From: Corbicula japonica
Lineage: Eukaryota; Mollusca; Bivalvia; Venerida; Cyrenidae
NCBI GenBank assembly: GCA_038501625.1
Contig: JAZAYU010000081.1
Span: forward strand, 2,790,001-2,854,000
DNA length: 64,000 nt
Direction: 5' to 3'
Of this stretch, positions 1 to 11,912 are shown in pieces. The number at the start of each line of letters is the position of its first letter. The first letter of the stretch is position 1. The position numbers and the translations under genes were made by a program. The notes below the pieces were generated by a model, which saw only the letters and a list, made by a program, of their open reading frames with translations, searched no databases and was not told where the DNA came from.

Positions 1-331
1 AGCATTTCGTTAATTTCAAACAAGAACAATGACATCTGTGTGCTATTTAACAGAAGTTATAGTCTGCTACAGGGAAATGGCAAGCAGGTGTTACTAGTTA
101 ATGTTTATATTCTAAATAGAAGTAATCGGTTTCTGTAAATACAACAAATCAATTAAAACCAGGTAGATTTTCATCAGGATGAAAGGTAAAGTTTCATCAC
201 CATGAAATCTGCCCAAGTTTCAATAGATTACTATGTAAATGTTTCTTCAGTTACAAGGTAGTTAGAACCGAGAGGGACCAACAACCTACAGAAGATCTTT
301 TGTGAATCCCTTTACTGCACAGATAAATCTT
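1..331. other. Non-coding, nothing recognised
   Basis: AT-rich sequence with stops in all frames. I see no gene, tandem repeat or inverted repeat. Confidence 0.5.
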
Positions 332-572
332 TATCCCTTTACTCAATATATATGGCTTTTCATGTGTATGCAACCAGTGTAGATCCTGATCACCTGGCAC
401 TTTCTTGCTGTCTGATCATGATCTGCACTGTATGTTTTTTGTAAAGAAATAAACTTATAAATAAAAGAGCGAACAGTGCAGATCCTGATCAAACAGCAGA
501 AATGTGCTGGCTGATCTGGATCTACACTGATTGCCTTTGCAATAAAGGATAATATATGGAGGAAAGGGTTAA
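332..572. repeat. TTAA-flanked foldback repeat, near-complete copy
   Basis: Reference description for this family. The left end reads CCCTTTACTC followed by an AT stretch, and the right end reads GGAGGAAAGGGTTAA, so the ends are inverted copies. Between them the block GTAGATCCWGATCAG and its reverse complement CTGATCWGGATCTACA alternate, making two smaller palindromes separated by an AT-rich spacer. Better copies in the window are about 210-245 bp and are flanked by TTAA on one or both sides. There is no coding capacity, so this looks like a non-autonomous DNA element (MITE) of a TTAA-targeting group. The superfamily is inferred. Confidence 0.7.
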
Positions 573-2863
573 ACTGATGATAGCACAGACTGATATTATG
601 GTAATTGTTTTATCCTATGTACAGTGTGCCCCCAGGGGCCCAAGTGATTATTGTCTACCATGTGGCTAAAATCATTACCAGGATACAATCATCTGAAGCC
701 AATACAATCTGAATACCTCCAGAAATATCACACAGAACAAATCAAAATCAATGCAATTGTTTGAGACTGCTGAAACTTGTAAACAATAAATGTATAAATA
801 AAGTGATTTTGTTTGATTGTTAAAGTTTTGTGGTGTTTTATTTCTACTCTCCAATTACTCTGTGTGCTTTCTAAACATAGAATTTTATTATAATTTTCAG
901 ATCATTAACACTGATTCCTTCCTCTAACATCCTGACTACAACCACATATATTTACACTTCAATTGCGTCCTCAAGAATCATAATTTCTAATGGTAAATAG
1001 TGTGACGTAATCGGCTTCACACACTTTAAACAACCCAACTGTTTTCCATACCCAAAAGAAAACCATCAAATATTGATTCAACCCTTAACTATACTGTTTG
1101 CTTCTTTAACAGAAAAACTAATAAAACTAAGTGTAGATTCTAATCAGATGCCAGAGATGTGCCAGCTGATCAGATTCTGCACTAGTCTTCCATTCCTAGT
1201 TAGTGTTTGAAATCTTTTAAAAGGGATAAAATTTAATTAAATTTCAACTGTTTGTCAATGATAATGATATATTCATTGTTTTCAGATAATAGTTTAAATG
1301 CATTACTGATATAAGTAACATTAGGTTTCAGCCGTTAATGCACTTTCAAGGGGGCATAACTCAATTATTTGTCAATTCGGATTTATCATTCTTGAGGATA
1401 AAAATAGCTTTGTAAATGACATTAGATAAATACTTAACACTTAACAGTAATAAGCAACATGAAAGTGATGGACAATGGCACCAATGGTAACAACATTGAT
1501 ATAATGACAACCTGGCCACAAACATCCTAGAATAAAAATCATACAATATCAGACATGAAAAGAAATTTGCAGCCAGGCTAAAACCAAGCTGTATTTAGCC
1601 AGGCAGTCATACATTTATTAGTTCAATATATTCTAGCAAGCTGAAGTGCCCAGAAAAAAAAGTTGAATATTTTCAAAATGATAACAGATCTGTATTTAAT
1701 CCTTTAGTGGATTGATAATGACTGTTCTGTATTTTTTGTAAAAGAAATAAGTGGTTAGCATGATAGTTTACCAAGGTCTGAAATGGTCTGAATACCACTC
1801 ATTTCAATTAATTTAAGATGTAATGAAATATAAAATCTGAAGGGAAACTTTGCAGTTTAACTTACTTGACACGATGCTGCTGATGATGCAGACCGTGCAT
1901 TTTCCAGGCCACCCTTCTCCCCACCCACTCATGATATGGGCAGCCAGGGTTTATCAAAGGTAACGATCCAAACTTTGCTGAATGCATTTGTTTCATTTTA
2001 CAGTGTCTTTATCCCAAATTTCTTTTGATCTATAGTTAATAATTCATTTTTTCTTTCTTTAATACTTTCCAAAGTTCATTTACATCTATCTTCACAGAAA
2101 AACTTGCAAAATATGATCACAGCAATCAAAAGAATTCTTGTGGGTCAAATATAATTTTATCAGCACTTAATTTTACTTTTTAACAAACATTTTGGAACTT
2201 TCAGTATCCTCTTCTGTAATCAAAACATTATTCTCATAAAAAAACAAACAAAACACAAAACAAACCAAGATTTTATCAACAACATTCATAGCACTTTATT
2301 TTTTCATTTACTGAAGAGCACTACACGTTTTCAAAGATTTTTTTACGATCTCAGCAAAAATCCAGCAATATCCCACAGTGAGAAGAGCTTATTCCTAATC
2401 CCTGGCCAATGACTCTTATCCAACTAATATCACAATATTTGAAGTTCCTATTCAACATTGCCACATACTTCACCCATACCTTACTGTGCTTTTATGTATG
2501 CAGACCTTTACTTAAAGGTCATGTAAGCCAGGCTAAAAGTTTTCTTGACTGATTAAACATATAAATTTCAATCAGTAAAAGTAATTATTTGACTTTTATC
2601 AACTTAACACAACTCTGATATCTTTAGTTTTCACTCCAGACTTTACTGTTTCTTTTAGAATATGCATCTGGTCTATGCAATAGTAAATCCCTTACTATCT
2701 CCTGTTTTCATTTAGTAATGGTCAATTATAAATCCCATTCTGTCTATGAACTTCTGACATTTATTACTTGTTTCCCCACTTTCATTCCACAAGGAACCAC
2801 TGTTAATATCCCTGGAAATTAGATAATGTCTACATGCAAGTTATATGTAATTCCTTGGCTGAT
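573..2863. other. Non-coding; one foldback fragment
   Basis: Positions 1131-1187 are a partial copy of the GATC foldback repeat. The rest is AT-rich with no exon, tandem array or recognisable mobile-element coding. Short open frames here show no family signature. Confidence 0.45.
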
Positions 2864-2995
2864 GATTATAAAACTGAGAATAGAAACCAGTCTCAAATCT
2901 CAAGCATCTGATTGGCTGAAATGGCGACCTGTTGCCATTTCAGCCAATCAGATCCTTAAGATTTGAGACTGGTTTCCATTCTCAGTTTTATAATC
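2864..2995. repeat. Long-hairpin MITE, copy 1
   Basis: Two arms of about 65 bases, containing CAGTCTCAAATCTCAAG and CTGATTGGCTGAAATGG, meet almost without a spacer as inverted copies. The outer ends read GATTATAAAACTGAG and CTCAGTTTTATAATC. The transcript of either strand would fold into one long hairpin. Related copies lie at 16737-16853, 16863-17006 and 43822-43938. Confidence 0.8.
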
Positions 2996-3308
2996 TTGGA
3001 GCCTGGTAAACATTAGTGCAAAGGTCTATCTATTTATCTTTAGGTACACACAATATAATCACATCTGATCATCTCTATTATCTTAATAACCAGGCAGATC
3101 TCTTCTCCATGGTGCACTATGGTATAATATTGTAATTATTTCCTGGCAAGTTTTCATGATGCAGATTAAATTACCATATTTTAAATGATGATAGACATAC
3201 ACATACAATCAGGTGTCTGTGAAAGCTGTCAGTTAGCAAAATAATAAAATAATTCAAAATGATTCCCTAATCTGGGAAAAACAAATTTATCCTGCTTAAG
3301 CTTTATCT

Positions 3309-3433
3309 CTTCCCTCCATATACATGCCTTATGGCAAGGATGAGTGTAGATCCAGATCAGTATCTGCACTGTTCATTTCTGACCAAAATGTGAACAGATC
3401 CTGTTCCAGCTGACCTGGATCTACATTGGTCAC
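3309..3433. repeat. GATC foldback repeat, internally shortened copy
   Basis: Starts with TTCCCTCCATATACATGCC, carries GTAGATCCAGATCAG and ends with the inverted block CTGGATCTACATTGG. A short CA-rich run follows at 3430-3447. Confidence 0.55.
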
Positions 3434-3904
3434 ACACACACACACAAGCACGAAAGGTTTATGTATCTATGGTGTTAAAAGTTAAATATCCTCAATATTC
3501 AAAAACCATTATGGATCAATTTGTTTTAAAACACCCATTTTTCACTGTGCTTAAAATTATTTTACTTTCTATACATTTGATATGGTTAATTAACTATTTA
3601 TAGCACAGAATTCATCAAAACATCCCACCACACATATCTGACCACTATGCATTCCTCACTATATGAATGGGGAGTATTGGAGAAACAATAGCTTATCATT
3701 TACAAACAGAAGCATACTGTTCATTAACTAGTTTCAGGTTAAAGGTTCTATTCCTACGCATGTTTTTCTCATTATTTCTTTACCACAGAGGCAATGTAAA
3801 CTAAATTTCAAATTTGAGCGACGTATAGCAAATTAGTTTTAACTTTTTTATTTTACATCAATATTTGTGACGATGTGGATTGGGTAAACTGCAGAAGAAA
3901 CTCA
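3434..3904. other. Non-coding, nothing recognised
   Basis: AT-rich; no feature found beyond the short CA run at its left edge. Confidence 0.45.
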
Positions 3905-3978
3905 TGCCTGGCGGGATTCAAACCTACAGTGACTGGATTTGGAGTACAACACTTAACCCCTAGACCACTGTATCTCCA
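3905..3978 (-). repeat. tRNA-derived SINE head or tRNA pseudogene
   Basis: On the minus strand there is an A-box-like TGGTCTAGGGGTTAAG followed about 40 bases later by a B-box-like GGTTTGAATCCCG. The middle, CTCCAAA, has the shape of an anticodon loop, with CCA where the anticodon would be. The acceptor and anticodon stems pair poorly, so a functional tRNA is unlikely. It fits a tRNA-derived short interspersed element or a decayed tRNA copy. Confidence 0.55.
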
Positions 3979-4113
3979 AATACAGCAAACTATATGACTA
4001 ATCAAGGAAAAAGTAATTAAAATAATTATATACTATTCAAAGTTAAGGTACAATTTAACATTAACTAATAGAATTTCAGAACATAATACATTTGTAAACC
4101 ATTCCCCTTTTTG

Positions 4114-4240
4114 ATTTATCAGGTTATTTCGGACCAAGAATCATAAAATTGTTGATGCTGATCAGACAGCACAGACGTGCCAGCTGACCTGGATCTAAAC
4201 TAGTGGGCACATGTGATAATACCTGTTTATGTGGAGTTAA
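4114..4240. repeat. GATC foldback repeat, right half
   Basis: Carries the spacer block AGGTTATTTCGGACCAAGA, then a GATCAGACAGCACAG unit and its inverted partner, and ends at TGTGGAGTTAA. The left half is missing. Confidence 0.5.
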
Positions 4241-5222
4241 CTCCATGGATATGACTTATAACCCACGTGAGTACAGGTTTGTACATCTTTTAAGAAATTA
4301 CCTAATGAATCTTAAAACAAACAGAGCAAACTGCAGGTATGTCTGGATCAACACTGGGGGCCCATGTCCCATAGAGTAAAGGATTTAAGATGTCATTTGG
4401 ATTTTAAATGTCATTTCACATTCCTGAAGAAAGTGATTTTAAATAATGTTTTCATGCAATGTTTACCAATGCAAAGATTACTAACCCACTAAATTTGTAG
4501 CAAGAATTGCTATTCATTCTGAATATAAGCTATAATGGTTGTTCTTACTGAAAAATTGTTTTGCAGAAATCCATTGACTGAGAAGTGTACATAGAAGTCC
4601 AATCTTCTTTTCATCGTGGTCTTTTTAAATAAAACAGCAAACACAGTGGACCCTGATCAGACGGCAAGGGCTTAGCAGGCAGATCTGAGTTCAAGATTAT
4701 ATAACTGTGATTGGAGACCTGTCTCAAAACTCAAATTGGTTGTAATGGAGACAGATCTACAGTTTTGGGCACACAGTCTGACCAAAATGTGAAAAATGTG
4801 ATCTCAGTACCAGAATATTAGAGATAATACCTTTAACTGGCCTTAGAAAATCCTCTCCACATGTCCTGCAATAATTAGTCTGTGGTTAACATGCTGAGTT
4901 TATTGGCCTATAGCTAGATCAGCTTTGATCTTTAGTACCACAGAACTAATCACTGATTGTTTTCATAATCCTAGAAAACATCAAAACATATGAGCAGAAA
5001 ACATATGAGCCTTGAAATATCTGATTGGAGCACCAGAGGTTGGAACATCATCCATCGGCAATTCACACTAACTAAACTGTAAATTTTCTTTTGTTGAAGA
5101 CAATGTCCACAGTCCTTCCCAACCCAACCAACCACCCACATGTGCACTTTGCAAATATACATATCTAAAAAGGGAATATCTGTAAACCTTTCCTGATGTT
5201 CAAGGTGCGAAATTTTCTTTAA
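4241..5222. other. Non-coding; fragments of foldback repeats
   Basis: Positions 4637-4690 are a scrap of the GATC foldback family. Positions 4690-4770 contain a weak, rearranged relative of the long-hairpin MITE (CTGTCTCAAAACTCAAATTGG). No gene is supported. Confidence 0.4.
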
Positions 5223-5420
5223 AACCCTTTCCTCCATATATACTCCTTTATGGCATGTTGCCATACATCCATGCATCTGTAAATCTGTGCCATCTGATCG
5301 CTGTTTGCTTTTGGATTCATTAGGTTATTTCTTTATGATGTGACCAGTGCAGATCCAGATCAGATGACAGATGACACAAATTAACATGTGTTAATGCATA
5401 TATATGGAGGAAAGGGTAAA
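5223..5420. repeat. GATC foldback repeat, near-complete copy
   Basis: Left end AACCCTTTCCTCCATATA and right end ATATATGGAGGAAAGGG are near-perfect inverted copies. The inner palindromes are decayed, but GTGCAGATCCAGATCAG is preserved. Confidence 0.65.
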
Positions 5421-6260
5421 AAAATGTAGGATATCTTGAAGATAAAAGTACCAAAAACAGTGGGCAACTTTTTCACAGTAGATAACATCAACCCTCAATT
5501 CAAAGCGGTTATAGTATTTTAAAGTGGCAGACTGCTACCTGTGGTTGGAGATTCATAGATTACACTGCAAGGATAATTGCTAGCCACATAAAGGATCACA
5601 ACCAGGTGGTCCTGTTCCTTCTAATGAAGTGTTTTTTTCCATCATTTTGGGGCTGCAAAATATCTGTTAAGAAAATCTGTTGTTTTTAATTAAGAATTTC
5701 TTGTAAACTAAAACAATGAAATCCACATTTGATTAACCAGTCAACATAAAGAACTCAAACCAAAATATAATGAATTGAGACTTGAATGTGAGAATGAAAC
5801 ATAAGCATAGTTGATCATGAACGTTCAACTCGTTCATATTGGGAATTTCTTCTGATATTTGGGAATAAAACATATTTTTTGCTGATGGGTATGAGACCAA
5901 AATTTGGCCCCAAATCAGTCCAAAACAAAACGCTGAAGTTGCCACCATCAATCTAAACTGCACTTACTTAACTATACAAATTGTTTCAAGTACTATTTGG
6001 CCTCTGAAATTAATTCCCACTGCGGTTCAGTTCATAATAGCATATTATTCTATAATATCATTCAAGATAATGCATGAAAATTACCCTCATTTTCATAATG
6101 ATTCATCATGAGGACTTGAACCCTGGCAAATTAAACAATGATATTCATTTAGCCTGCTAGTTCAATGATAACTATTAATTCTAATATTTACTTGTTCTAA
6201 TTTATTAGTGTTCAACTTACTGCATTGCTTCATTTTTTTAACTGATATGCGAGAATTGAA
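5421..6260. other. Non-coding, nothing firm
   Basis: AT-rich, with short open frames that match no family known to me. A B-box-like stretch on the minus strand near 6112-6130 lacks a convincing A box. Confidence 0.4.
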
Positions 6261-6264
6261 AATG

Positions 6265-6500
6265 CATGACAGAATGTTTATGTCATATGTCAGCCAGAAA
6301 ATGTGTATGTCACATATAGTCACTTATTTCCACAGAATGTGTATGTCACACATCAGCCACAGAATGTTTATGTCACACAGAGTCATAGAATGTGACACAG
6401 AATGTTTATGTCACATGTCAGCCACAGAATGTGTATGTCACACACAGTCACAGGATGTTTATGTCACACACAGCAACAGGAAGTGTATGTCACACACATC
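6265..6500. repeat. Degenerate minisatellite (ATGTNTATGTCACA unit)
   Basis: About eight imperfect units of roughly 25-32 bases, each containing GAATGTTTATGTCACA or GAATGTGTATGTCACA, mostly followed by a CAGNCACA spacer. The overlapping open frames here are repeat translations. Confidence 0.75.
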
Positions 6501-6654
6501 AAATGGCTTCTTTGCACAGCCGCATAATGTGTAGTATGTTACACACACAGCCATTGGCTTCTGAGCACAGCCACCTAATCTGCTTGTGACACACAGCTTC
6601 TGATAGCTAAGTTGTTTAACAAAATTATCACAATTCATGAAGACTGCATGTGCA

Positions 6655-6810
6655 TGTGACATGCTTTGCAAAGCAATTGATTGTGCATAATGTGACACAT
6701 AGATTGTGCATAATGTGGCACATTGCTTGTCCATAATGTAGCACATTGATTGTGCATAAAGTGGCACATTGCATGTGCATACTTGATTGTGCATAATGTG
6801 GCACACACTG
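6655..6810. repeat. Degenerate minisatellite (GATTGTGCATAATGTGGCACAT unit)
   Basis: Five to six units of about 22-40 bases built on GTGCATAATGTGGCACA. The sequence is related in composition to the array at 6265-6500. The repeat explains the open frames seen on the minus strand. Confidence 0.65.
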
Positions 6811-7899
6811 CTACTTTTCTGCAGATTTTCATTTATGCATTAGAAATACAGTTGCTTAAGGAATGAGTATGTGTATCAGTGATTAGCAAGTAAGTGTGCA
6901 GCTCTGTTTAAGAATGAACAAGCAGGTCACATGAAACAATAAGGCAAACTGAATGGTAAAAATAGTCTTCTATACACCAGATTGCCAGCCCATCAACCAA
7001 CAACTGCCATGAAGTATCAAAGCAATAAAAGCCTACTTTTACCAACAGCTTTTTCAGACAAGAAGCAAATTGAACAAAGGAACCTATGTAAGCTTATCTG
7101 GACATGTGTTCCATTAATGATTTTGACACCATAAAAGCATTATTTTATTGCTTTATCTTCTATCTGGAAAGCAATAATGGTCACTGTAGATCTGTTTTAA
7201 CTTTTACTGGATCAGTAGATATCTTTCCCTAACTACCAATTAGGCTCTGACAAGCTGCCAGAACTTTATGGCACCCCCATGACCAGCCAACAAATAAAAG
7301 TAATAAAATGATATTGTGTTCAATATGGTCAGTGAGAAGCAATAAAAAGCAGGATTAAGGAAGAATGGGTCATATTAACTGGAGACAAGACTACCAAATT
7401 CTAACATTTGATTGGTCAGTTTAGAGACTGAATTATATTTAACCAATCAGCTGCTTGATACTTGTTTGTTACACTCAGTGCCAGGAATAACAAGAGCTGT
7501 CAGAGGAGACAGCATGCACGACTATTCGAATCATTTGAAACAAATGCAATTTGAAGATTAAAACAATAACAACTATGGCCATACATTCATGTGCAATCAG
7601 GAAAAATATTAACAAGTGAATGGTAAGGGAGAAATTCATTTCAAATAACAGAAATAATTCCTTAATGTACCATAAATATTAAACTGAACAGGGGAATAAC
7701 TATGAAATATTTCTGAATTTGTTAGAAAACTTGTTAGTAATTTTTTATTAGAGACATTTACTTTTAATCAAATATCAATCACTTCAGTAATGTTACAGAA
7801 AAAGAACTGAAATGAAAATATAATGAAAGTTTGAAATTGATACCTTAAGTATTTGCAAAGTTATCGATGAAGTGCACTTAAGTGAAAATATAAGTGAAA
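6811..7899. other. Non-coding
   Basis: No gene. Positions 7395-7470 contain a weak inverted pair (TTGATTGGTCAG and AACCAATCAGCTGC) that recalls the long-hairpin MITE but is too diverged to call. Confidence 0.4.
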
Positions 7900-10133
7900 C
7901 TAGAAATGTGTCCATAGGACACGGATGCTCCCGCTATGCATCGTTTTCAGACACTCAAGTGCAATGATGGGAATAATAGCATTTCAAAGACAGTGATGTT
8001 TGAGTAATTATAAGAATATGCATAAACTTGAAGATCAAGTAAATTATTTGTATTTGTGGCACTGTTGTCTTCTCATTACGGAAATGTCTGTGAAGAAGTT
8101 GGTGGTAATGCAATGCAATGTCATAGTGAAAATTTGTGCCAAGTTATTTTGAAATCCCTTCATTCATAAAGAAGTTATAGCTCGAGCAAGTAAATTCAAG
8201 TTTAAGTAACTGTGACCTTGACCTTGGACCTTCAGGCATGGGTAATGTACGCAACACACCGCTTTGTCATGGTGAACATTTGTGTCAAGTTATTTTGAAA
8301 TCCCTCCATTTATAATGAAGTTACAGCCCAGACAAGAAAATTCTATTTTTATTAACAGTGATCTTGACCTTGGACCTTCAGGCTTGGGTATGTTGCAGAC
8401 ACAGTGCCTTGTCATAGTGAACATTTGTGCAAAGTTATTTTGAAATCCCTCCATTCATAACAAAGTATCAGCCCGGACAAGAGAATTATATTTTTAGTAG
8501 CAGTGACCTTGACCTTCGACCTAAAGGCTTGGGCATGTACGTGACCAAGTTACGTTTACCAAGTTATTTAACTAGAATGTTGTGTTCCGCGGAACACATG
8601 TGTCGCCTGCATGGAAAAAGTTGAAATGTGGGCCTATGTTTAATCATATATAATAAAAATATTTTATTTAAGTTGATTTCAATATTACACAACAGAACAC
8701 ATGTGTCATCTAAATTACATTTAAAAGGGGAATAACTGTAATAATGGTGAAACCCGAGTTATAATCTTTCTAATTCAAAGTTTTAGGCAACATTAAGTTT
8801 CATATTAAAGTTGCATTTGAAAGGGGCATAACTCAAAAAATATTGAAACTGGAGTTATCATTCTTGTTGTGACAGATGGCATTGTTCATGCTGATGATAT
8901 ATTTCAAGTATGAAGAGAATAGGACAAGTACTTTCAAAGATCAAGGCAACATTAAGTTTCAGATTAAAGTTGCTTTTGAAAGGGGCATAACTCAAAAAAA
9001 TATTGAAACTGGAGTTATCATTCTTGTTGTCACAGATAACATTGTTCATGCTGATGATATATTCCAAGTATGAAGTGAATAGGACAAGAACTTTCAAAGT
9101 TAAAGGCAACATTAAGTTTCAGATTAAAGTTGCATTTGAAAGGGGCATAACTCAAAAAATATTGAAACTGGAGTTATCATTCTTGTCGTCACAGATGGCA
9201 TTGTTCATGCTGATGATATATTCCAAGTATGAAGTGAATAGGACAAGTACTTTCAAAGTTAAAGGCAACATTAAGTTTCAGATTAAAGTTGCATTTGAAA
9301 GGGCCATAACTCACAAAATATTGAAACTGGAGTTATCATTCTTGTCGTCACAGATGGCATTGTTCATGCTGATGATATATTCCAAGTATAAAGTGAATAG
9401 GACAAGTACTTTCAAAGTTATAGGCAACATTAAGTTTCAGATTAAAGTTGGGGGACTACCATACGACGACGCCGCCGGACAATAGCATCCCTATGTGTCT
9501 ACCTGCTATCGCAGGCGACACAAAAATCCAATAAGAAATAACAAAGTTACAGAGCGGACACGATTTTGCAAGAAAATTCTATTTTTAGTAACAGTGACCT
9601 TGACCTTGGACCTACAGGCATGGGTATTGTATGCGACACACCGACTTGTCATGGTGAACATTTGTGCCAAGTTATTTTGAAATCCCTCCATTCATAACGA
9701 AGTTAAGGGCCAAGTGTATATTTTGCTAAACATAAAATGTAAGTGAAAAAGGGGCATTATCTGAAAAATATTGGAAGCAGGGTTATGGGTCTTGTTGGTT
9801 ATGATGTAGATTTTGATGATGAAAATATATTTCAAGTTTCAAGGCAATATCTCAAGTAGTTTATAAGTAATGGACCAAAGTGCATATTTTCCTCAACGCA
9901 AAATTTAAGTGAAAAAGGGGCATAACTTGAAAAATATTTGTAGCAGAGTTATGGGTGTTGTTAGTAATGATGTAGAATTTGATGGTAAATATATATTCCA
10001 AGTTTCAAGTTGATATCATAAGTAGTTTTCAAGTTATGGACCAAAGTGCATTTTTTGTTTAACCCATTTTTTTTGACGGACGCCGACACCAGGGCGAGTA
10101 GGATAGCTCCCCTATTCTTCGAATAGTCGAGCT
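7900..10133. mobile_element. Hairpin-ended tandem-repeat element E1 (Helitron-like, non-autonomous), with E2 nested inside
   Basis: Begins CTAG after an A-run, then has a short perfect stem GTGTCC/GGACAC. The body holds about four 130-140-bp units with the core CAGTGACCTTGACCTTGGACC, then a second unit type containing AAAAAGGGGCATAA (9710-10065). It ends with a hairpin around TTCTTCGAATAG and GAGCT, followed by AAAAAT. Positions 8572-9521 are a separate nested element. There is no coding sequence. Read on the minus strand, hairpin plus CTAG before a T matches the 3' end of a Helitron. The tandem core recalls bivalve pearl-type elements. The class is an inference. Confidence 0.65.
8572..9521. 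mobile_element. Hairpin-ended tandem-repeat element E2, nested in E1
   Basis: Starts CTAG after TTATTTA and carries the perfect palindrome TGTGTTCCGCGGAACACA at about 8580-8597. The body has about four copies of a 159-160-bp unit, phased by GGCAACATTAAGTTTC at 8786, 8945, 9105, 9264 and 9423. It ends with a GC-rich hairpin (GTGTCTACCTG / CAGGCGACAC) directly before AAAAATCC. E1 sequence resumes at 9522. The empty-site equivalent is visible at 46281-46306. Confidence 0.75.
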
Positions 10134-10277
10134 AAAAATGTCTTTAACAACCCCTTACTTAATGCATTGCCATCTTTATTTGCCAGAAATCAGCTAAAAC
10201 AGGGTTATTGTGTTACTGTGTCAGTAAGATTTCAAACACAAACAGACAGAACATTGTCAACTCCTATATACTAATCC

Positions 10278-10362
10278 CCTACTCCATACTCCTTTATCAC
10301 ATAGGCAAACAGTGTAGATCCAGATCAGCTGGCACACCTAATCAGGGTCTACACTTATTGCA
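10278..10362. repeat. GATC foldback repeat, left half
   Basis: Carries CTCCATACTCCTTTATCAC, then GTGTAGATCCAGATCAG and the inverted partner GGGTCTACACTTATTG. The right half is absent. Confidence 0.5.
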
Positions 10363-10537
10363 GTCAATAAACCCTAGTATTAAGTCATGGCATGTCGCAT
10401 AATAGCCATTTACTCCATTATATATACACTTTACATGTGCAAACCTACCAAAAAGTACTAACTTTCTTGTAATTTAAAGTAAGCATATTTATATTATTTA
10501 ACATATATATTCTGAGGAAAAGTTTTGCTCAGATTGT

Positions 10538-10639
10538 TGATCCAGATCAGCACATCTGTAAAATCTGATCTGGGTTGAAAAAACCTAATGAATCTAAAAG
10601 CAATCAGTAGTAGATCTACACTGGTCTCCCATGTGAAAA
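10538..10639. repeat. GATC foldback repeat, internal fragment
   Basis: GTTGATCCAGATCAGCACA is followed by the spacer block AACCTAATGAATCTAAAAGC and a decayed right arm with TAGATCTACACTGGTC. The outer ends are missing. Confidence 0.45.
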
Positions 10640-10647
10640 AACTTATC

Positions 10648-10829
10648 TACAGTCAAACCTGTCTATAGCAGCCACCCAAGGGAGTGTTTAAAAGTGGCTG
10701 ACGAAGAAAGGTGGCTGTTAAAGACAGTAAAAAATTAGAACAAAATGTCAGTTTAGATCATATTCAGACTGGCTGTTTAAGACAGGTAGTTGCTATTCGC
10801 AGGTGGTTGCTAAGGCAGGTTTCACTGTA
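10648..10829. repeat. TA-flanked MITE with CAGTCAAACCTG ends, copy A
   Basis: 182 bp starting TACAGTCAAACCTGTCT and ending GGCAGGTTTCACTGTA, giving imperfect terminal inverted repeats with TA at both edges. The interior has AGTGGCTG and GTTAAAGACAG blocks in opposite orientations. A second copy lies inverted at 12993-13173. A TA target duplication suggests a Tc1/mariner-like origin, which is inferred. Confidence 0.7.
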
Positions 10830-11761
10830 TGCAGTTTTGAAGGGTGCACAAACGCTGAGATGCACAAATGTTTTTGACATGTTGCTGTAGTAAAGCATAT
10901 TGTCATTGCCCTGTTGACAAGGTGGCTGTCCCAATATTGCAATGTGCAAAATGGAAGTGTTAAGTCAAGCTGTTTCCAATGTTTTTGTTAGAATTCAGAA
11001 TAAATGTATTTAGAAGTATAAATAAAAGACTTGAATGGATACTGAACTGAACGAGGATTTATTTCATAGGCATGAAAGTCTGTAGGGTGGCCTACTAACA
11101 AATTAACAGGGGATATGAAATCCCACGAAACATCCCAGTCTGAAAGTTAATCTTAGTATACCAATGGAGAAAACAAACAAAAGAATTTGTTAAAAGTTGG
11201 TTTTTACAAAAGAAATTGCAACTTAAGTGCTCAGATTACAATCAGTTCTAAATAAGATCTAGCTTCACACATAAAACAGAATGGAAAAGTAACAGGCAAT
11301 TGCATAATAAATCCAAGCAGAAAAAATGCTCGTTAACCCTGTTTGCTCTATACTACCAAGAGGGACTTGAATTTCAGTTTTTATAAAAAGAAAATTGAAA
11401 AGTTCACTACAGTAATCTAAAGTTTATCTGAAACATTTTAAATGAAAGAGTTAAGTGAAACACACTGAATAAATTTCAGAAAAAAAACCTCATGAGTGAT
11501 ATTAAAATACACTAGAAATGTTTAATACAAATAAACAGATTTGTTTTCTTACATCAAGGAAACAACTAAATGATCAAAACAAATGTTCTTATTACCAAAT
11601 GGGCTGTTCAACAGTTGGTAATAATTCTATCTGTACTTCAAACTTATGAATAATGCTTATATTCATTATCATTTTGCGAATAGTAAACTGATAACTTTGG
11701 TGTATTTCAGTTTATTTAATAAGCTTTGTGCATTTCAGTTTGTATTTTTAATGAGAATTTT
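10830..11761. other. Non-coding, nothing recognised
   Basis: AT-rich; no exon or repeat structure stands out. Confidence 0.45.
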
Positions 11762-11912
11762 TCCATATATATGCATTTTATTGCATGTGCAATCAGATCA
11801 GCCACCAAGTCTGTGCTATTTGATCGGGATCTGCACTGTGTGCATTTGGTTAGATTAACCGATAATAAATCAAGATGCAAACAGTCTAGATCCTGATCAG
11901 ATAGCGCAGGAA
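11762..11912. repeat. GATC foldback repeat, decayed copy
   Basis: AT-rich left end, a GCAATCAGATCAGCCAC block, inverted GATCGGGATCTGCACTG, then GTCTAGATCCTGATCAG; truncated on the right. Confidence 0.5.

Noticed and set aside
6100..6180. Possible tRNA-like B box on the minus strand
   Set aside because: No matching A box or anticodon arm at the right distance.
6208..6806. Several overlapping open frames rich in MSH and CHI-type repeats
   Set aside because: They follow the CACA/ATGT minisatellites on both strands, so they reflect repeat composition and not genes.
9003..9485. 160-codon open frame, with overlapping open frames on both strands
   Set aside because: It is a translation of the 159-160-bp tandem units of E2; its peptide repeats with the DNA period and matches no family.
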